A stretch of DNA of 64,000 nucleotides from Rhopalosiphum padi (GCF_020882245.1 NC_083599.1:13756931-13820930), one strand, 5' to 3'. Counted from the stretch's first letter, positions 34,050-48,965 are shown. Made by a program: numbers and translations. Notes: a model not told the origin generated them from the sequence alone.

Positions 34050-37000
34050 CAAATTCATTAAAATAAAAACATAATTTTATAAACTAGAGAAAGAAAAACG
34101 AAATAAAAAAGCATAATTTTATGAGACGACTAAGCGAACTTTTTAGTGATGTATCTTACATTACGTCAATGAGATATGCTGCATTTCTGCTAATATGAGG
34201 TGTTCACTTATTATTATGCGGTTGTACCTACGCCCCTCTGATAAACCCGGGCTACAACTTTTGCTCGATTTAAGAATTAGGCCGCAATTTAGGAAAATAA
34301 AAATCTAAATGTAGGGTGTCATTCAATAAAGCAAAATTAAAATAAATAATATGAATTAAAAAAAAGAAAAATTTTAAAAATTGGAAGCTACTTTTAGAGA
34401 CTTTGTGTTTCAAAAAATCACTCAATATAATATTATTACCTGTGATTTTGTGTATGTATGGCGTATGCATTCAAAAAATAATAATAAGAAGAAATAAAAA
34501 TTATCAATATTGTTTGACGATAACCATTCGTTATTATTTGTATTATTATATTATTAAACATTATATGAGGCGAGGAAATCCAAGACGCAATATATTGCCA
34601 AAATACTGATTTTCCAAGAGAAGCAATTTTTGGAATCTCCTCTTCCATAATAATAAATGTAAGTTCATTGAAGCCCAATAAATGTAATTTATTTTATAAT
34701 ACATTAAGTGTATAATGAGTTATGACGATTTTTAAAAAATATACATTAATATAATATAAACCTTTATTTTTTCGGCATTTAAAAATAAAATTTAAAATAA
34801 TCCAAAACATTCTATTTCCATTTATTTAGTATATTTTTGATTACCTAACCATTTTATTCTCCTATACCTAAAATACGGGCAATAATACGTTTTGACATAA
34901 CATAAAAAAAGTAAATTTTGGAATAATTTACGGAAACAGTTTGTTTTGGTATAGTATTTCCTATATTCTTTTGACGCGGTATGTTTTGGCGTAACTCTAA
35001 ATATCAAATGTAAAAGGTTCGTTTTAGATTAACCAGTCATTTTTAAAAGTGGATTTTATAAGGAAGTTCTGACGTCGCTAATCGATTTTCCATAAAAACC
35101 GATAAACAAATTGATTTTATGCATTTTGGCAAAAGTGCGTTTTGGATTTCCACCCCTCATATAATTCTTTAGATTATTAGTTATATTTTAAATTCACATA
35201 TTCCTTACCAAATATAGTTGGACATAATAATATAATATGGATACATCCATCATACATAAGTAGATATCATATTCGACATTTTGCGTCAATGCTTCAACTT
35301 CAACTGATATTTAACTCAGCTCACGCCTTTAGTTCCGCTGTGCACATTGTATTTGTATTTTGTACCATTTCGCATAAAGATTAAATCTTTTTATGTGTAC
35401 CCACCTATTCAAAATAACGTTGTATTGTCGTGCGGGCTCGGAGAATATGACTGCAATATACCTTTTCTCCAACGTCTCAAATAAATCTTATTTATATTCT
35501 GTTGTTTATTTTTTTTTTATTATTGTTACAAGAATCTCTTTTCAAGAAACAAAACTCTGAACGTGAAAATGAAAAGGGGAAACTCGATTTTTTTGTAAAT
35601 TTAACTTGAATGGTACTATGGGAGCAAACTTTTGTTTGCAAGTTTTGTCAAATGTCAATTTAAAATGAGAAGTTTTGTATATATGAAAGATTTGTGATGC
35701 GTTCAACACGTTGTACTTATACAAATATCTAATTCGGTTTGAAAACAATATTTTTAACTAAATTTCTGTGCCCTGGAAATCAATTTCAACAAAAAATATC
35801 TATTAATAATATAAATACATCTATTTCAACTATAAATTCATTATGTACAGTGGGTTTTTTGTAAAATTCAATGATGAAAAAAAATGGAATACTGCAGGGA
35901 ATCTGCATTAAACATTTTTTCAATTTGAATTTTGTACTCTTGATATTCACATCATTGATTCATTAATTTAATAAATAATTTAGATTTTTTTATTCTGTTG
36001 AACTAATTAATTGTTTTATTAAGTTTTGAGTTTTAAAAATTATGTCGCAATAATGATCATGTAATATACCATTAGTTATTTTTTCCATAAATCGACTTAC
36101 ACAATTTTATTTATTTAATATTAATTTAATTCTAATTAAGTTTATTAAATTAATACGATGTTTGGATTTTTTCTGATAATATTTTATTATTTAAACAAAA
36201 CATAATAGTTTAATAATTTATCATTCATTATTATAGTAATAAAAAAATAGCTATTATAATAACACAATTAAAATAATATACATTCATGCATAATAATTGA
36301 TTTAAGTTAATTTATTGTTTAATAGAGAACCCCCCCCCCAAAAAAAAGGCACATAAATATTGTAAACCCCTTGACATTTACGTCTGCGCACGCTTATGAT
36401 TGTTCTCTTATAACTCTTATAACTACATAGTTGCTATAAATGTTTATAATTTTTCAACGTTACCTATATTCCTATTTCCTATCAACTAATTCAGGGTTTA
36501 CAATAATTGTAAAAATAATTGTGTATTTATGTGTACCACATCATTACGATACAATTCATATAGTACAAATAGTTTAATACAGTACGCATTTGTCCGATAT
36601 TAAAAAAAAAAAAACATTACTTATTTTTTTAATTTTTTTTTTTTGTAGTCCACTATCATCTAGTCAATCTAAATATAATAATAATATAACCATTGAATAT
36701 TTGCGTATATATATATATATATTACCCCAAAGTATCATTTATGTATTCTCTTAAAAATCCACTTGTGGTAAAATAAACCACTAGGCCTACTGAAATGAAT
36801 GTCTATATACTACACTATTATAACTTCCTTAGTAAAGTTGTTTGTTTTTAACATAGTAAATATTAATTATATATGTACAAAATAAGTAAAATATAAAAAT
36901 AAAAACACAAGTCATTTTACTATGTATTAAATAAGTATATCAAAGCCTTTTGAATTATTTGTAGGTACTACTATAGTAAGTACCGTTGATATAACGAATA

Positions 37001-39360
37001 ACAATGGCTATAATTTATCGTCATTAGTCAATCTTAGACCTTAGTGTACATTTACATATAGGTAATACAATATCGTTTCGACGGTGTCTGAAACGGACGA
37101 CCTATGATCGTACATTCCGACATTCATTTTACAATTTAAATAGTACGATGCCGGTCGTGCGTTTGAATTTATTTATTGACAAAGAGTGCATCCATCATTG
37201 CATGTTTATTAACATTTTTAACGCACGAGGAATTTGTTATTTTTATCAGTTATCATCGATGATACATTTATTTACAAAACTAAATATTTTTTTATAAACA
37301 AGTGACCCAACAATACAACATTTTGTTTTACAATTTTTACATTGTTTGTTGATGATACAGCGCCCGGGCGCCGCAACAATCATATTTAACCATATGCACT
37401 TCATTTTTAATATTATAGTAATTTTATTATATTTTAATGTACAAAAGAAATACAAGAGTCATTTTGCGGATAAAAAACAATTAGCTCATAAAATACATGT
37501 TCCAAATTTTATTTATTAGCAAAATAGCAATCTGAATTTAAAACTTACAAGTCACATATAAAGTAAGCATGTTATTGTGAATTCAGTGTTTGATATGCTA
37601 AACATTTTTTTATCTCTTTAAATCATATTAACGGCCAAGATAATATCATCAAATTTTAATAAATTTTAATAACTAATATCAAGCTTTACACTTTATTATA
37701 AATTAATCATCAATGTAAAGTTTAATAGAAAATACCATAGTACAATAGTATCAAAACTCAAAATACAAAAAAAAAAAAAAACAATCACACACATATTATA
37801 GATTAAAAATTTTTATAGTGTATAAAAATCAAAAAATTATATACCTACTGTATGTGCATGAAGATAAGTACTATTTAAATTTTTATTTATTATGAACATT
37901 TACTTTCTACAGTAAATAGTGATTAGTCTTAAAGATATTATAATTATAATTTATAATAATAAAATTGAATTCCATAGTAAAATTAAACAAATTATATTTT
38001 ATGTATATCGCAGTGATAAACTATTTTGATCAAATTGTTTCTTTTTTTTTATATACCACATTTTTATAATTAAAACAATTGCTAATTGTTTTTGTTTAGG
38101 ATCTTCGGGTTAAAAACTCGGTTCCGGACACAAATGAGCCAAAAACGATTAACTTTACAAGCTTATAGATTATAACAATTGATAAAATAATTTGCGAAGT
38201 CCGGTGAAATAGCTAATTTTAGCTAAACGTTATCATGCTACACATTTTCTGGTTATTTTCAAAGGATTTACTCGGATTTTACAAATAAACATATACGCAC
38301 AGTATTGAGTAAACACAAAATATTCTGAAGAATATATAATCTTAGAGGCATAATATTATGACTGGTAAAAATGACAGAAATGGCTATCGTTTTCGGGTAG
38401 AGAAATTTAAAGGTTAAACAAGTATACTTAATATGTGTTAGAGTATTGATTATTTCCCAAAAAATGTCTAATTTAATTGTGATTAAGTGAACATTTTAAT
38501 AATTACACGACTTTTGAATTCAGTCTTTTGTAAACATCAGACAACTATTTATTTTTATAACGAACCATTAAAATATAAATAATATATAGCATATACATAA
38601 TATTACTAGCCCCTTTACTTGACATGAAATATTCTGAAAATATAATGTTGGAATGAATGTTAATATGTGATAACGATAACGCAAATAAGTTTGATTTGCG
38701 TGAACATTCCCGTCTTTCACAATTATAAAAAAAAGTACTGCGCATTTTTATTTTTAGTACAAAAGGTGATGACGGTCAGAAAAAAAAATAAACACACTTC
38801 ATGGTAAAATTAATACATTTAAATAAGAATTTAAAAATTTCTGTTGAATTTTAGAAAAAAATTTAATAATTTTAGAAATATCAACGGAAAAAATATACTG
38901 TTTAAAATTATTTTTTATGATTCTAACTATAAGGATACAAGATAGACTTCATAATAAATTCAATACATTATCAAATTATTTTTGGAGTAAAATTCAATTT
39001 AATGTATTGGAATGTATGTAGGTTTATTTTTTTTCAAAAAACGGTAGTGACGACAAATTCAATTATTCTTTTCAGAAATTACACAAAGAAATTGGTAAAT
39101 CATTAAAAAATTGCCTATATTATACTCTCAAGGGGATTGCAAAAATAACAATTTTTAAGGAGTTCGATATAGGCATTTTTCTAAGTTTTCAAAAGTATAA
39201 ACGCATGACTATTGGTTCATCGATAGGATTGACAAAAGATCGATACATTTTAGTCGAGATAACTGACCGTTATTTGAAATGCCCTTAAAGACGGTCAGTA
39301 TTAAATCCACTTATAATCTTTTGGAACTTTATGTATAATAATATTATGATACAGAAGAGT
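34050..39360. other. AT-rich gene desert
   Basis: No coding exon is supported. At about 34890-35160, GTTTTGG words recur (GTTTTGACAT, GTTTTGGTAT, GTTTTGGCGT, GTTTTGGATT), suggesting an old tandem-like element. A poly-C/poly-A junction lies near 36331-36350. At 39262-39299 there is a perfect 9-bp inverted repeat ACTGACCGT/ACGGTCAGT with a 20-nt loop. Confidence 0.4.
39262..39299. repeat. Inverted repeat ACTGACCGT/ACGGTCAGT
   Basis: Perfect 9-bp arms at 39262-39270 and 39291-39299 are separated by 20 nt. It lies just before a CpG-rich island. It may be a transposon end or a small structured element; the role is unknown. Confidence 0.4.
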
Positions 39361-39364
39361 GGAC

Positions 39365-40650
39365 ATAAATCGTATAAAAAGAACGCCGCCGCGCATAACG
39401 TTTGAGAACAGCGCGCGCGGATATTGAAATAAATCACGGATCACACGATACTATACGCAAACGTATATAAACGACGAACCTATTATACGGAAGATCGGAC
39501 TGCACCACCGCCAATCGCTAGTACATTACCGTGCCTGCACGGGACGCCACCGACTGGACCTTCCGGCTTCACCGCCCGCCAAACGATTTCCACTTCCGGT
39601 TAAACGCCTCGTGAAACACGGAAACGATCGTCACACCCGCCACCGCAGCCGCTGGCGCTATTATACGATATAACAACTAACAAGGTCCGCAAACGACGGC
39701 ACATATCACACACGTACACCTGTACCTATATATATATACGTAGTTTGTGTATATTTTATAAACATATATATATATATATGGCCCGTAGTTTCCTGTACAT
39801 TAAAGGCCCACAGGACGTTTGTATATTATAATATATTATTATATTTTAAACATTTTTTCCTCGTCTTACCCCCCCCCCCCTCCCCGGAGATCCACGTGTC
39901 CTATTCAAAGCCCGTCCGCGATATTATTCACGTCGCGCGGCTATACATCGCTACACAGCTATTTATTATTTTACACGACATTTTTTTTCCTTCTTTCTCC
40001 TGCTCTATCCTTATTTTTCCTCTCTTCGGGTGTGTAGTATTTGCCGTTACCACCCTAACTCGGCGCCGCCGTATGTACACGTGCGAGTGTGTGTATGTGT
40101 ATATGTGTATAGCCACCGAAAATATTCCCGATTCCGATCACGCGTGTGCTGGGTACGGCGGCAGTTCTTCGGCTGTACACATTGCACACGACCCTATAGT
40201 GATTTGACGAGGGCGCGGGCACACTGCCGCGCGCGACGACGACCCGCGGACCCAAGCCTCTTCGGCGGCCGCGCGCTGTGCATCACCTCTTCCTTCGGCG
40301 ACAAAACGCAGACGTCGTCGGCCGCCGCACCGAAATTCCATTTTCCTCGCTCCTTCTCTGCATTTCTATAATATTATTATATACATATATATATATATAT
40401 ATATTATACACCATTGCTCTTTCACCAGGTCGCGTCCCCGCAAAAGCGGACCTCGTCCCGCCCACGATCCGTATAATACAGTGTCTGCAGACTGCATGCA
40501 GTCGTCCTTTTGTCGGCGATGACAAAGGATACAATTTGAAGCGTTAAAAATCGTAAAAAAATATATCTACTTTTCCTCCCTCTACCCCCCCCCCCCCCAA
40601 TCACCCACTTCACCGCAAGACCGGCTCAAGACGTGACGTCTCCGCAACGG
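39365..40650. promoter_or_regulatory. CpG-rich island, minus-strand side of the Sox locus
   Basis: A GC-rich block holds CG-dense segments (GCCGCCGCGC, GGCGGCCGCGCGCTGTGCAT, GACGTCGTCGGCCGCCGCAC), pyrimidine-rich stretches, two poly-C runs (about 39870 and 40587) and TA microsatellites. Open frames on both strands are Arg/Pro-rich shadows of each other. It lies about 5 kb beyond the 3' end of the Sox gene and is a candidate promoter or regulatory domain. No attached coding exon was found. Confidence 0.4.
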
Positions 40651-40659
40651 TTCATCTCA

Positions 40660-43600
40660 ATATATTACGATGTTCGTGTTATTCGTCTATTTTGCAGCTA
40701 TTATTATTATTATACATTCGTTCGCGCACGCGCATATACAATAATATATACATATATTAATAAATATTATATATTTTATAAGCCGCGGGTCCGCGTCGTT
40801 CCCTTTCACACCTTTACGAAAATCATGGTATCCGTCATATTCCATATAATAATATACACTGGACAGCCGCCTCAACCTCAGTCTTGAAGCGCTTTACGAT
40901 TTAAATACAGACGTTTTTTGTTGATTTGGTATATTATTAAGTTCGAAACTGATCACTACGAATGTCTGACATGTTTAGTGTTGGTAAACTGGTCGATAAC
41001 ACGAATTTACCAATCTGCAGAAAATATCTATTGTTTCACACAACAGTTACGCGGACAAGGCACAGCGCCTTTGTATATATAACGCGCGCAGAGGCCGCAT
41101 ATTGTATTCAAGTTCGAAAGTCTGCAATTGCATTATCAGCTGTAATTGCAGTAGCAAGGTTAACGCACATAAAAATATAAGCACATGGAACCTAATGTAG
41201 AATGATCCTGGGAGAGTATAAGTCGAGCGCGGCCGTGCAGATATATGTAATCCAATTATTTCGTACACCAAAACGTCTAACAGAGATAAGTTTCCAGAGG
41301 AAATACATGTCGGAACATGATAATATAACACTACCGTCTGGACGGAGTGGAATATCAAAAACATACAATATACGATTATATATGAGTATTCATTTATATG
41401 AAGTATTTATTTATTTAACCTCAAATAATTGCCCCACGTCATGCCAACAACTATGTACATAATCATATTTTCAAAAAATATTTAGATTAATTTTAATAAA
41501 TTCATAATTAATTATACTATGAACCTATTCACACCGTTCTGCAGTATTAAATATTTACTAAAAAGATTATAACAGTAATATTCTGTATAAATAATATATA
41601 CTACTAATAATAATATATTATTTTATATATATGTATGACGTATATAATGCTATGAGAAATGTAATATTTTTATCAAAAATGCATTTAACTTACCGTGTTA
41701 CTGCTAATTAAATAAATTACTAATTGCCATACAAAATTTATAATAAATTATATCCTTAGTAATATAGGGTGACAGACTGTATCCGCTCATAATCATTTTT
41801 CACTATGCAATGATTTATTATTGAAATCAATATAACACATACTTTACAGTGGTTTATCACTCAAATGATGAGGTACTCGTACTCGACACCTAATTTTTTA
41901 TATTGGTACCGATACTATCCCATCAATATACAAGTTTATTATGAGTTTGATTAACCTTTTTTTTTTTCGCCAAAAACAAGGAACGGGTGGTTTGATTAAC
42001 CTAGAAATAACGAGAAAAAATAAGTCTTCGTAATTATTTGTTTCTGTAAATAAATTACAAATGTTTTTTTTTTATTATGAAAAAATACATTAAATGTATT
42101 TGAAAAAAAAAACTTGATGTTAATAACAAAATGTATATTATTTCAACTAAGTTGTTTTATATATGTTGATGTATACAACTAATATAATTACAAGAAAGAT
42201 AATGATAATAATAAATAATAAATACCAATAAATATAATATATATTATGAGCCAATATCTGACGTGAGGTAAGGTTTTTATTTCATTTGCTGTGAAAAATA
42301 AATAAATAATAAACAATAATACAAATAATTAACTAGTTAAAAGTTAATTCTCGATATTTATATCGATTTATTCAATAATAATTATTTAAACTCGAGGGGT
42401 ATAAAATAAGAGATATGATTATTCAATACAAATCATGATAATTAAAATAAACATATTTTGTAAACACGGTAAATAAATAACAAAATTATATTGCACAAAA
42501 TCATCGTTTGGATAAAATAAATTATATAAAACTGATCGACCATAAGTCACATCTTACCCGTATAGCAATTCACCTCGTCCAATTATATTTACACACACAA
42601 ATACACATCATAATTGTACTAGAATAGCCTATACTCGACAAATTAAAGAATGCCGATTTCGCATTGCAAACGCGTGTAAAGGGTAAGGTAAGGTTAAATT
42701 GCACTCGGTACAGAATAATATATGTTTGAATTGTTTAATCGGATTTAAAAAAGGTAATATTCAAATTGCACTCAATTCCATTATAAAAAAAAATCTGTTT
42801 ACTAGCGAATACAATATAACCTCAGTCAACGGTCGTGAGTATAGTTTGTATTTTTAATATTTAAAGTTCATTGTTTTTATTATGATGATATCACCTATAC
42901 GAGTGACTAAAATTTCTGTCATAATAATGTCGTTTTAATACTAAATCGATCGACACCACATCACATACAATTTTCAACTAAAATTAATATTTGCAAGTTC
43001 TATGGAATGATCCGATCGAACGCAATTTAAATGTTTAACGTTATCTGATTTTTAACCCGAGTGCAATTGTCAACATTTTGGTGTAGGTAAGGAATGCAAT
43101 TTGATAATCCCCATTTGACGTGGACAAGAGTCATCGCCCTGCAGCAGATAAAATATATTTGGCTCGTTCTGTTTGACGTATATTGGTAAAATTTATTACC
43201 CCACCGATTTTATTGTGACCGTTTCAAATAGATAATATTAAATTACACTTTCAAAAAATCTATTGCATCAAGCGTAATATCATATTAGGTACATATTGGT
43301 ACGAAATGGAATTATTATAGTCGTTCGTTACACAAACCACAAACACGAGGTTATCAGACAAATGCTGATAAACAGTTGAAGTCTGTTTTTCGATTAGTGC
43401 AGCATTCGTATCATTATACAATAGTTTAACAGATTTTAGTTCAATAAAATATATACCTTATTTATACTATGAGTATTATTACGGTATTTTAAATTAGTGA
43501 AATACGCTTACTAATTAACTGATGCAAATCGTAGAGTATACGCACTGTACAATATACATGTAATAGAATTTGCATATTATGAAACGGTCTTCGTCTTATT

Positions 43601-45160
43601 CGCACCGCTTTTGTTCCGTTTTCCGGACTTTTATATATATTTCATTTCTACCGCTACAAAATGTGTTTAATTTGTTTTCGTTTAATATACAGCGCAGATA
43701 TAGGTGTGTATAGCATTGTGAAACGAACAATGAGACATTTTTTTCACTTAAATAAACTCGGAAATAATGAAAATTGAATTGACTTTTTATCTTACGTCTT
43801 GCCGCTGAAATAATATTTTGGCCTATATAATATTATATACTCGTATAAAATAAACAGAACACAATAGTAATTTAAAAAAAATACATTTACCGTTCGCCGA
43901 GATCAGAAACTTACTTACGGAGTACAATAATACCGTTCCTAACCGGAATACAACAATAATTGTAAATGTGTTGGTGCTGTTTCTTTTTCAAACTTATCGT
44001 CACCCGACAGATTAATGATGACTTCTGGGCGACTTTTGCTTATATATAACCGTATCTGATCGAAGAATATTATAAATGGGTTTAATACTGTACAAAGGGT
44101 ACAAAATAAAATTAAAGGATATATTATAATATACGACCGTTATCCATCGAACATTTTTTTAATTGTAAATAATAAACTATACAAATTGAAAAAATATCGA
44201 TTTTGAAAATAAAATAATAATAACAAATAACCAAACATCATATAACCAAAACTTTTTGATTTACATTAAAAATACTATTGAATACTTTCGATTCTACAAA
44301 AAAAAAAAAAAACAGAACATAATATTATCAAAATTAAACTTTTAACTTTTATCTCTTATACATAATATTATGTATGTTACACTTACGTAATGATTTAATA
44401 TTTATTATACACAAATGAAGAAACATAATATATTTATTATAAAGTCAAATAATAATAATAATGTATGAAAATATCGAGGACTAATCAGTATTGTAAATGC
44501 ATTATATTCGTAAATTATATGTGCACACAAACACGGGACATAATTAATTTTTTTTTTAAATAAAATATGAATACACATCATATAATACCCAGTGTTAAAA
44601 ATTAGTAAAGTAGCCGGAATCGAGAAGTATACATTTTTTTACCATCACTGTTTTAACTGGTTCTGGTTTTATTTGAGTAATCTGATATTAGAGTAGAGTT
44701 CCCTCCGCCCTAAAAAACTAAGTGTACTTACCAAACTTCATTCGATGTTGTTGAATTTTGTTGAACACAATTGCTATTTGAGTAGGCAATTATATAATTT
44801 GACAGGCCAATTTAACTAAATTCTTAACATGTAAGTCTTTATTTACTTTTGTCTTTTAAACATATATACATATTTTCGTATAACCGATATTTATCGTTAT
44901 TTTCCTATTCGAAACAAAACAATATTGTGGTTACATAAATAATGATAAATGTGTGAGATTTATAAAACTTAGATATTAGGGTATTGGTTGAGTGAGATTT
45001 GTTTATTTTAATCTTAATTATAAATTAATTTAATTTAATTTATTAAATTTGATATTTTTAATAATTTTAAATGAAAACATTAACGAAATTGTGCTGTTTT
45101 ACGGGGTCGTTCGTGACAAATATTCCGGCTACTGCAGCACTGGTGTACGCATATTATCAT
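40660..45160. other. AT-rich 3' flank of the Sox gene
   Basis: Apart from the small retroposed insert at 41945-42002 no feature is supported. A few 70-105 codon open frames at 40.9-41.5 kb are on both strands and carry no recognisable sequence. A poly-A tract lies near 44300. Confidence 0.4.
41945..42002 (-). mobile_element. Miniature retroposed fragment with 13-bp TSD
   Basis: The 13-mer GTTTGATTAACCT occurs at 41945-41957 and again at 41990-42002. The 32 bp between them reads, on the minus strand, CACCCGTTCCTTGTTTTTGG followed by CG and an A run. A short unique stretch ending in poly(A) inside perfect direct repeats is what target-primed reverse transcription leaves after extreme 5' truncation. 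Confidence 0.65.
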
Positions 45161-45162
45161 AT

Positions 45163-45168
45163 TTTATT
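45163..45168 (-). terminator. Candidate poly(A) signal of the Sox gene
   Basis: On the minus strand AATAAA lies about 540 bp beyond the Sox TGA, at the point where GC-rich sequence has given way to AT-rich DNA. Another AATAAA lies at 45002-45007. The actual cleavage site is not visible. Confidence 0.4.
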
Positions 45169-45709
45169 ATCGTATCAACTGCAAATTTCCCAAATTTTTT
45201 TTAATTTTTAATTTTTTTTTTATACATTCTTGTCATTCAACTGATCATTACCGTATTCAAAGATTATTATAAAACTATTATTATTTATACATAAAAAAAA
45301 AAACAATCCCTCGACGACCGTTTTCTCTTTTCCATCTCGTCATACATGATAATATAATATGTGTAGTATAGGCCTTACCGCAATAGAGGAGAATGATGCG
45401 CGCGGCGCACACCTAATCCGGTCGGTGGTCTTGTGTGACGGAAGCGGAAGTGGCGGGCGGCGGTCCAGGCGATCCGCGAGCGGTCGTCGTGTTCCTGTGG
45501 CTGCCGCTGCACATCATCAGCTGCTGCTGCAACTGTTGGAGCCACCACGGCGGCGTGGTAAGCGGCGACGTCGTCGTCGGTGGCGGCGGAGGCGGCGATG
45601 ACGACGAGGACGACGAACACTGCGGCCAACCGCACTGGACGGCGGCCGACATGGCGGCAGCGGTGCAGGCTGTGCCGGCGGCCGGTTCCGGTAGAACCGG
45701 CAGCGGTTT

Positions 45710-48700
45710 TCATATGACGTGTTGCGCATGTAGACCGGCCGACCCGACGCGATCCGGCTTGACGAGCAAGGCGATAGGCCGCTTGATGACGGCCGCGGCG
45801 GCAGCGGCGGTGGACAGTAACGGCGGCGGCAGTTGGGCGGGCGGCGACGGCGTGGACGACGACGCGGACGACTCGTGCGCCGGCCTGGGCGGCTGCGGCG
45901 CGTGCAGCGACGACTGTGCCGGACGTTCGGCGTGCTGACCGCACTCGGCGCAGTTGACCGGACACCCGCCGTTGGAACCGGCCGCAGTCACGCTGGCCGC
46001 GGCCATTATCGGCCACCCGGTGGCCAATGAGACGGCGCGAGAGTACAGCGAACTGCCGTATAGCGCGTGCAGCGCTAGATCGTGGACGGCTTTGCCCGCG
46101 GCGGCCGCTTCGGTGCCAGCGACACCGCCTCCGGCCACCGTCGACAGGTCCTTGGCCACCTGCTGGTAGAACGACGACGGGTAGTGGTGGTGTTGGTACG
46201 GCGAGAAGTAGGCGCGCGGGAATTTGGCCACAGCAGAGGCGGACGACTGGTGGTCGCCGGCCGTCGACATCTGCGCCATCGATCCGGTGGCCGAGGCGGA
46301 GGTAGATCCGCCGGCGCCCGTGGCCGACGCGTCGTGTTGCGGCAACAGGTCGCGCACAGAGTACGGCACCGGTTTACCGGACACCGCACCGGTGTCGGTT
46401 TTCTTCTGCACCATTGTCTTCGGCTTGCGACGAGGACGGTACTTGTAGTCTGGATGCTCCTTCATGTGTAGCGCCCTGTAAAAATTACACTCGAATTATA
46501 GACCGTTTGATTACGTAATACTTATTGTATAATCGTCGTATAGGTATTAGGTCATGTCGTGATTTCGGATGTATAAAATACAATCAACTATCAAATCTCG
46601 ATAGCTCGAATTTCGAGTGAAATAAATAATAACAAATTTGACTTAAAAATATTTCGAGTTATATACATCAAATAATTCAAATACAATTTATAAACACTTT
46701 GAGGGGCGAGAAAAAAATTCAAGGTTGGAGGTTTTCGAGGCATCGCTATATAGACTGTATTATGTGTATATTTAATGTGATTCTATCCCGGCTGCGTTTT
46801 CTACGAAAATACAAAGAAAAAAGTCTTATAAAAAATAACTGATATTATATAGTTATTTTCAAAAACTTTTAAATTACGCAATTCATGCATTTTAATAGTT
46901 TAATACTAGTACTATAGTACTGTTAAACTGTTTATCAAGTACTAGTAAATATTTTTATTTACAAAATTATACACAATTAAATTCGTACATTTTTTTAGTG
47001 ATGTTAGACAGGTATGATCACAAACGAATCTGTATGTTTATTATAATGTCCATCATAAACATAATCTAAAATCTATACATTGTTCGTTATTCTTTTATTA
47101 TATATTAATTTATTACATATTAAACAAAAATATGGAAGATTTACTGGCTAATAAAAATGCTTAAAGCGATTCAATTCTAACCGTTTACTAACAAAAAAAC
47201 ACCTATATATCTTATACAAATTTTACCGAGATTGAATTCGTTGTAAATTTAACTTGAAAACGACTTTTCTCTTACTTATTTTACATTTCCAAGCACTTCA
47301 AAAATCAATTTATAAATTTTGAATATTAAGAATTTTAAAATGTTAATGCAAGAATTGATTAAAAATTTATTTCTAAGTGTATTTCACAACGAATTCAAAT
47401 ACTTTCCAAACACTTTATCGAATGAATAGATCAAATTATATAATTGGTGAAATATTGTTTAAACCAAATAATTAATAATTGTGAAGCGTATTATTGAGAT
47501 GTACGTACACGTGCAGGCGAAACAACATTCGAGTACGCCGCGCAGCAACCCGTATGATTTGTTGCGATCAAAACGATAATAAACTTCATCGATGACGTTT
47601 TACTTGGGGAGGGTGTATCCGGGTGGTATATCACCCCGCAGAGCCTTTTTATACATCTAAGCGGAACGATTGGCTTTATTATGATGTGTTTTTTTATTAC
47701 TATTATTTTATGTAGGTATCTTATCAACTTTTTAAAATAAAATATTATTGAATCATATTGAGATTCTTTGGTTTCTGGTAGCGAATTGTACCTAATAGAT
47801 AATTACTTGAAATGTCAATTTTCTTAACAATCGTAGGAAAATTAGAAAAAAATAACGGGAAATGAGAATATTTTTACAATACTAATTTTTGACAAAAAAT
47901 GATTATATCAATCTGTTGTAATTTATCAAAAAAAAAAAATATACATATTTATGTATAGCCGTATAGATACTGAATATTTTTACCAAATAATTATTATTAG
48001 GTATCTACCTATATTATTTATTTTCTAAACAAATCATATTCAAAATATTTTTATTATATTTAAAGGCATTTGAAACTTTTTTAAATTTTTATCAACATAT
48101 AACATTGTTTTCCCTTGACAACTTAATACAATACGGTTCTTCTAAAGTCAATTGAGATAAAATTTAAAAATCTATCTTTATTAAAATTGTTTATTATTTA
48201 TTTATTATTATTATTATTAGAAGTTATACAGTGCATCTAAAACCATTTTAGTAATATAGACAAAATATTGTCTACGACTCTATGTACATGTTTAAATAAT
48301 TAACGAAAATGTATATCATAAAAAAATAGGTGTAAAAAATGTCATATCATTGTTTTATCGCTACAGACAACTATTATTCTACAAAACTAAATTTGAAAAA
48401 ACTTAATAGAAACAAATACCAACTTACGAGTTACGGCTAACTGTTGTAAAAATTCAATAGCAATACTTATAAGTATAAGTTTTAACCATCTAATAAACAT
48501 CAACCTAACACTACCTAACAAAATTCAATACAAACTAGACTGTAGATACAGATTCATTAAAAATACATTTAAGTTTATTAAAAATATACCAAATACCTCA
48601 AATACCTATACGATCTAAGAATATATATTAATTATAGCTTTCAACACAGTTTTGGATTTTGAGCGGAACGAAGAATGTTGGTTTTACATTAATGAGTTTT

Positions 48701-48929
48701 TTATATACATATAATTATGCTTATTGTATATATAAGAATTATTTTAACATAAAAATAATTATTTTCAAAATATTTTCTTTAAACGATTTTTGCTATTTAT
48801 TGTTACATTTTAAAATTCCAAAATCTTATAATTGTTGGACCTTGAAACTTCGTACTACCAACATAAATTATTATTTTCTATACCAATATCAAAATATTAA
48901 ACGAATATTAGTTTAACTTGGCAAATAAT

Positions 48930-48965
<36 letters not shown>

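Noticed and set aside
45435..45938. 167-codon plus-strand open frame over Sox exon 2
   Set aside because: Antisense shadow of the Sox C-terminus, Gly/Asp/Ala low complexity.
45375..46016. 213-codon minus-strand open frame overlapping Sox exon 2
   Set aside because: It is a frame-shifted shadow of the Sox coding sequence, Arg/Ala-rich, with no SOX features. The Sox frame is fixed by splicing and the HMG box.
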